Assembly (NCBI RefSeq): GCF_030253575.1 | Contig: NC_080568.1 | Location: 27,047,001-27,111,000 of the forward strand | From: Rhododendron vialii | Taxonomy: Eukaryota > Streptophyta > Magnoliopsida > Ericales > Ericaceae | Length of the DNA: 64,000 bases | Direction of reading: 5' to 3' | Shown here: positions 58,901 through 64,000 of the stretch, one piece after another | Layout: each line of letters starts with the position of its first letter | Position numbering within the stretch: position 1 is the stretch's first letter | Position numbers and translations under genes: made by a program | Notes under the pieces: generated by a model | Seen by the model: the letters and a program-made list of their open reading frames with translations, nothing else | What the model was told of the DNA's origin: nothing | The model's database searches: none

Positions 58901-60633
58901 CTGCTTTAGTCTTTTTTAGGATGACGACGAAATTGATGGATTTTGAATTGAGAGCTTTGCAGTCTGTTCTTAAATTTAATTTACCGATCGTCTCCAATCT
59001 GGTTGAAAAATATGGGAAATTTTCACGAATATTGATTTGAGGGCTTTGGAGATTATTCTCAAATTATCAGTATTTGAGATCTACTTCAAATATTTGATGG
59101 TACGTAGGAGATGATGAATTTGTGGATTTAACTTGATGGCTTTGGAGCTTGATTTCAAATAGTTCTTGTCTTCTTGAGATCTTCTTCAGCTTTGTTGAAA
59201 AAGAAGATAAATTTGTATGGCTTCACAACAAACTTTTTGACTTACGCGCGCATCTCGACTAATTTTGAAAAATTATCCCATCGTTCACCAACAGAAGCCC
59301 CATTTAAAGCCATATCAAGGCTCCACGTGAACTGACCCCAAAGAGTTTGATAAGACTTGAAATGTTTCGAATTTGAGATATTAGGAGGAAGCAAATATCT
59401 AGGTTGATCCCTTGGGGTTCGGATAAATAAAATGTTTGTGCCTATTTGATCTTATGGAGGAGATTATCGGTGTGACCACACACGAAAAGACGTGTATGCC
59501 AAAAGCTACTCATCTCTAGCTAGCAGCCTAGAGAGTTATAATTAGTAATGGAAGAATTCAAATAATCCTAGCACCACACCAGGAAAAAGTTATGGCATCC
59601 TCTCTAGTTGATCGTATGGTTGAGTTTCTCTTCAATTGATTTATGGACATGTAAGATATCATGAATTGATCGTATATATATATATTTTCAGAACACATTT
59701 ATATTGGGAAAATAAATAATTTTGGATTTCAAACTTTTTTTTTTTACTTAAAAACATGTTACGAAATCATATCAATTTGTTTCTTCAACGTGGATTTTAA
59801 TTTATAGGTTTTGGCGGGTTTAGGTTGTGTTCTTGGTGTTTGTTTCTTTTGGTCTTAGGTTGTTTGAATTGTTTCAGCGGATGTTTCGGTTTTGTTTTTC
59901 TTTAGGGTGTTATGGTTGGCTCCTTGCCTTCTTTTAGATTTGGTTCTCGGGTGGCGTTCGCCGGTGTACCATTGATCCGTTAAATCTTTGTAATCTACTA
60001 ATCTTTTTCAAAGATTTATTAAAAAAATTCTGATAAAAAACATGGTTATGATGAGGAAAAAGATTAGAAGTCCATTTGTCCCAAAAATGAGAAGAAACTA
60101 GAGGATTTGGTTCAGTGATTGAAATTCGGATTTGATTGGACAAGGTCCAAATTAACTCGAGTCTCTATAAATTTTTTTTTTTTTGGGGGGCTTTAGATTA
60201 CTCCTAATTAACACCTTTCATATGTGGCGAGGCCTTAACTTCGGACCCGACATGAGTGTTGTGGGATGATATGTGGTTTGACGAGGTAATACTCCCTGAC
60301 GGAGGTACCGAAATACATTTTTAGCAAAAAAAAATTAAAGGAAAAAGAGAAGATGGTAAAAGAGTGCAGAATATATAGACAGGATTGCAGCAGGAGCAGT
60401 AGCTGACAAGTTGTGCCACAAGATCCAAGAAAAATTGAAGGACAGACTTTATGGGGCTAAAGTGGATGTAATGTAAAGTAGCTTGCATAAAAGAGAAAAA
60501 GTAATAAAAGTGGTCCTATGAACAAATCTAAGGGATGAGCGTGGGGTAAAGTAATTGCATCATGGGGTATTTACAAGGTTTTATATAACGGTTCTGAAAC
60601 ATGGAACAAACGGTTGCGGTGCGACGGAATCGA
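55925..60633. other. Gene-free region
   Basis: No gene is seen on either strand. There are LINE-like A-rich tails at about 58320 and 60030 (the stretch 59800-60040 has GT-rich, LINE-3'-like sequence), a SINE-head-like patch at 56893, and short repeats of CATTAAGGTTG at 57326-57425. Confidence 0.5.
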
Positions 60634-60641
60634 GCGCGTAG

Positions 60642-61359
60642 CAATGTTCTGAATACCGTATCGGAAAGGGTACCGATTTTTCTACTGGTACGGTACATAT
60701 CGATACCGGTTAGATACTGGGTATCGTTTCGGATTTACCGCAACTACAATATATATAATAATTATATATAATTATAATTCAAAAAATCTCTCATACTATG
60801 CAATTCGTCATAAAATACCTATGTGTTTACATTTTGTCCCACATTGCCTAATTACAAAACTCTTTTTCATCTTAAATGACTTTGCACATTAGTAGACTTG
60901 TGAATGAGGACCCAATGAGAGGTCTCACGCGCTTGAAAAAATAGGCCATGGCCGAAGGCAATTTGGAAAAATTGATTTGAAAACCAATTAACCGGATACG
61001 CGTCACGGGTTATTCGCGCGCAGAGGGGATGCAAATCTGGGATTTTGAGCCTCGCGTACGTACTATGGTTAAAGCCTAATTTTTTTTTGGGGTTAAGAGA
61101 TAACCCAGAGAAACGTTTTTTTTTTTTTACCAGAAAAAGGATACCGTGGCAGAAAACAAATAAAAAAAAATACCGAGGCAAAAAAAAAGGCTCTACAAAA
61201 TTCCGGCCAAAATTTTCGGTAATCTTATCTCGGCCGGTATTTCCCGAAACGACCGGTACCGACCGATATTTGATCTGGAACGGAATTTGGGGGTTAGGAT
61301 ACCGGTTTTGCGTCAAAATGGTACGTGCCGGCCGGTACGGAACGGTATCAATAACTATG
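60642..61359. mobile_element. Non-autonomous hAT element (718 bp)
   Basis: CAATGTTCTGAATACCG and inverted CATAGTTATTGATACCG are the ends. The 8-bp duplications are GCGCGTAG (60634-60641) and GCGTGTAG (61360-61367), 7 of 8 identical. Subterminal GGTACCG/CGGTACC motifs abound. No transposase. Confidence 0.8.
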
Positions 61360-61420
61360 GCGTGTAGAACAACACGTAACCGAAATCGGAGATAGCGACG
61401 AATGATTAAGAAATATTAAG

Positions 61421-62012
61421 TGTGACGCAGCGGAATTCACGAGAGACTAGTTAGCGTATTAGTCCAAACGAGATAAACAACTCGTCGCAATGAGCAAATC
61501 TTGCACACAAGTAAGAAAGAGAGAATTTCTGCAATATTATTGATTAAAAGTTGCATAAACTCTAGGCTACAAACCCTTATATAGGCCGAAACCCTAAAAA
61601 ATAAATTTGGAAAATAAAAAGTCCCAGAATTTGGGACTTTTTCTAAAACAGAAAACGGGAAAGAAAAACAAGATTTTCCCAAAAAGAATCAACTTAAAAG
61701 GAATTACAATCTAAGAGTTATTAACGAAATAAATTTTTCTTAAAACGGCAAAATAACGCAATAGAAAGCAAAAACGAAAGAATTAGGCCGAAAGCACTAT
61801 TCATCATCAACCTTAAATCAACCTAAGTTTGATGAGTATTGACCGGAGCGCAAAAATGGAGCGTGAAAATAAGTCAGTCCATCAAGTTTGAGCCTATTCC
61901 GAGCTCGTCCGAATTTAACCAATTTGGGTAATCTGAAATTAAACACCATTTGGACTTTCGGAGCTTGGCCTAGTCCAGCTGATCATGAAATTGGGTCTCC
62001 ACGTATTCTACA
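61421..62012 (-). mobile_element. Solo-LTR-like block
   Basis: On the minus strand it starts TGTAGAATACGTGGAGACCC and ends CGCTGCGTCACA, with a TATA-like CCTATATAAGGG about two thirds along, then a leader-like stretch. TTAAGAAATA occurs on both sides (61406-61415 and 62021-62030), slightly outside the TG...CA ends, so the exact borders are uncertain. Confidence 0.6.
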
Positions 62013-63147
62013 TCAAAGTGTTAAGAAATAGAATTAAAATACCTATCATGTGCAACGGTCGAGTATCGGCCGTGAACCGGTCCAGAAATAAAAAATGGAC
62101 CAATACATAATGGAACCGGCTCATACGCACGCGATTTTCCTAATAACCCATTTTCCAATTTTTCTCAAAGGCTTGGGTTTTCTTTTTCAAATGGAGGCTT
62201 AGCTAGCTTCATACGATGATAATCGTTGATTGTTGCATTTGTTTTACCATCTAGATTCTTTTGATCAAAATGGTTGAACTGGTACTTACATAGCATAGCC
62301 ATGGTGGTGGTAACTGTAGTAATAATATTTACAAAACAATTAATTCGGAGGTTGTGAATAAGTTATGTCCGGATGACGCGAACATTTTATGGGAATTAAA
62401 TTACTTTCACTCTCTCACTGAGTGTTTTTTGGGGGTATGTGCACCTCTCTTATTTATTTTTTAAGTGGGTCGAATCAGCAGCCTATGACAGCCTAGCAGG
62501 TCAGCAGTCCAAGAGGCTGAGCGCTTGATCCAAACCATCTGTTCTGGGCCGAACTGTGGTGTTGGTCCTATACGTAAACCCAAGCGCCAAGATCCGAATA
62601 GCTAGGTCGGGACAAATTAACCGGATCAGAGGAAAATCTAGCCAGAGTTGAACAGGAGCCCGCATGAAAACTAGAGGATCAATATGGTTGACAGCTCAGT
62701 TCCAGATCCAAACCCGAGATCCAGATAAAAAGCCATATCAAACACTACCCCCACACTTTTCTGTATCCCCTCTCCTCGGATACAATTTGATCCTTTTCTA
62801 TTAGCATTAAGTCTCGTGTGATGTTTGAAACTTGAATTCACCGGATTCATTTTTTTTTATTCTTGTAATGAATGAAAATTTTCTTCTCTACCGATCAAAA
62901 AAGAAAAGGAAAACATCTGTGCACGCGAGGGAACTTCCACTAGTTGTGGATCGTAGACCTGCGGTAGCGCCTCCTGACCCGCGTTCAAAGTAGCTGTTGG
63001 CGTCTTGTAAAAACAGAAAAACAAAAAAGAAACCAATTGCTGAATTGAAGGACAAATTTCTGCCAATGGAGGCTATCCGGACCATATTGACGGCAAAGAG
63101 ATATAGCAGTTACATCACCTAGTTATTTGCCCGCAAAAGATGAAGGA
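62013..63147. other. Gene-free spacer before the tRNA
   Basis: No gene is seen. The stretch ending TTCTTGTAATGAATGAAAAT (62860-62900) with an A-rich tail resembles a LINE 3' end. Confidence 0.45.
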
Positions 63148-63219
63148 AGCTCCCGGCGAGGATCGAACTCGCGACCTTTCGCTTACGAAGCGAACGCACT
63201 ACCACTATGCTACGGAAGC
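63148..63219 (-). tRNA. tRNA-Thr (anticodon CGU)
   Basis: The reverse strand folds as a 72-nt cloverleaf. The acceptor stem GCTTCCG pairs with CGGGAGC (one G-U), with discriminator T. The D arm is GCAT/GTGC around AGTGGTA. The anticodon arm is TTCGC/GCGAA with loop TTCGTAA, so the anticodon is CGU, reading ACG (Thr). The T arm is GCGAG/CTCGC with loop TTCGATC. There is no intron. Internal A and B boxes are intact, and a TTTT Pol III stop lies at 63136-63139 just downstream. Confidence 0.93.
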
Positions 63220-63859
63220 TGTATGGCAAAATTTTCGGACAACTGATATTTCTAATGAAAAAAACATGCTTACATGGCATCAACATAACAAAGCAAGGAA
63301 TGATTATTTCACATTATTATAAGTGAAAATAGACTTTGTATCAGAATCTTTTGTTTCCAGAGGTGGCGGATCCAGAAATTTGACATAATAGGGGCATAAA
63401 TTTTTTTTTTGTAACGCTGTAATAAATGAGTTACAGTTAAAGCACATTCACATCAAAATAATTTTAGCATTCATGATAAAGTAACAATTTTAAAGTATAT
63501 ATGTATTTTAATAACAAGCTACTTGAGCAAACTTGCACACCTCGACTATATACGTTAAACAAAATTATCACATGTTCATCATCTATTTTTTTATTATTAA
63601 CTCTACAAGTATAAGTTTCGGAGACCAAAAATGTACAAATGCAATGTTGAGTTTATATTGAGTACTACACAAATGATTGAAGTTGTTGGAGAGTGGAGGA
63701 AACCTTGGTTCTACCTGTGGGAAGATAGGTTGGAGCAGTGGTGTGGCATATAAACGACGCTCACAGTGAAACAGTTAAAAATTTCTTTTTTTTGTTTTGC
63801 TCCCAAGATTTGCAGTATTTTCTAGTGGATTTTGAAAAAAAATTAAAAAAAACAGGACT

Positions 63860-63926
63860 GGGGCGGGGGCCTCGAACACATGCCCTTTCATTCACAAAGC
63901 AAGCACCTTACCACTGCATTAAACAT
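63860..63926 (-). repeat. Decayed tRNA-like sequence
   Basis: On the minus strand the pattern TGCAGTGGTAAGG (A-box like) and GTGTTCGAGGCC (B-box like) is spaced as in a tRNA, but the stems do not close. It is more likely a SINE head or tRNA pseudogene than a working tRNA. The nearby GGCGGATCCAG motif (63367) resembles a common plant interspersed repeat. Confidence 0.45.
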
Positions 63927-64000
63927 TGCCTACTTGCACACATTCGACATATAATACACACACACAAATCTTCTTACAAAGACGCTCCATTTTCCGATTA

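Noticed and set aside
63140..63322. Plus-strand 60-aa frame over 63140-63322
   Set aside because: It is the antisense shadow of the tRNA-Thr gene.
1..64000. CRISPR arrays, operons, prophage or bacterial systems
   Set aside because: The sequence is a plant nuclear genome with spliced genes; no regularly spaced repeat array or bacterial gene is present.

Overview
The window is nuclear DNA of a flowering plant, most likely a eudicot. It is AT-rich, with genes split by many GT-AG introns, plant-specific families (CIN-type TCP, plant G3BP, plant GDPD), and many plant transposon relics: hAT, Tourist, Stowaway and Mutator MITEs, TRIM and solo LTRs, tRNA-derived SINEs and LINE tails. The repeat mix would suit a woody eudicot, but I cannot name the species from sequence alone.

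Layout: 1-9.4 kb is gene-free and repeat-rich (MITE, microsatellite, LTR with primer site, hAT MITE, a complete TRIM). At 9.5-13.3 kb a plus-strand gene encodes an unrecognised 322-aa low-complexity protein in two coding exons. At 14.3-18.1 kb lie a LINE relic, a broken copy of the last exon of the neighbouring GDPD gene, a tandem duplication, a foldback element and an LTR fragment. At 18.4-24.2 kb a minus-strand gene with eight coding exons encodes a secreted glycerophosphodiester phosphodiesterase (388 aa). At 26.7-38.35 kb a minus-strand gene with eight coding exons plus an inferred leader exon encodes a G3BP-like NTF2/RRM/RGG protein (461 aa); its long leader intron carries a solo LTR and a LINE relic. 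At 38.4-52.8 kb lies a transposon graveyard (Tourist, foldback, hAT, MULE, SINEs, Stowaway). At 52.8-54.7 kb a plus-strand gene encodes a TCP5-like transcription factor (355 aa), apparently with an upstream ORF and an intron in its leader. The rest is repeats, a non-autonomous hAT, an LTR-like block, and a tRNA-Thr(CGU) gene near 63.2 kb.

The four protein genes do unrelated jobs (unknown; glycerophosphodiester hydrolysis, tied to phosphate recycling; RNA binding and stress granules; leaf and organ growth control), and nothing suggests a functional cluster. I found no wholly new system. The best leads are the TCP leader peptide, the GC-AG intron in G3BP, the unrecognised 322-aa gene, and several transposons whose ends and target-site duplications can be read directly.
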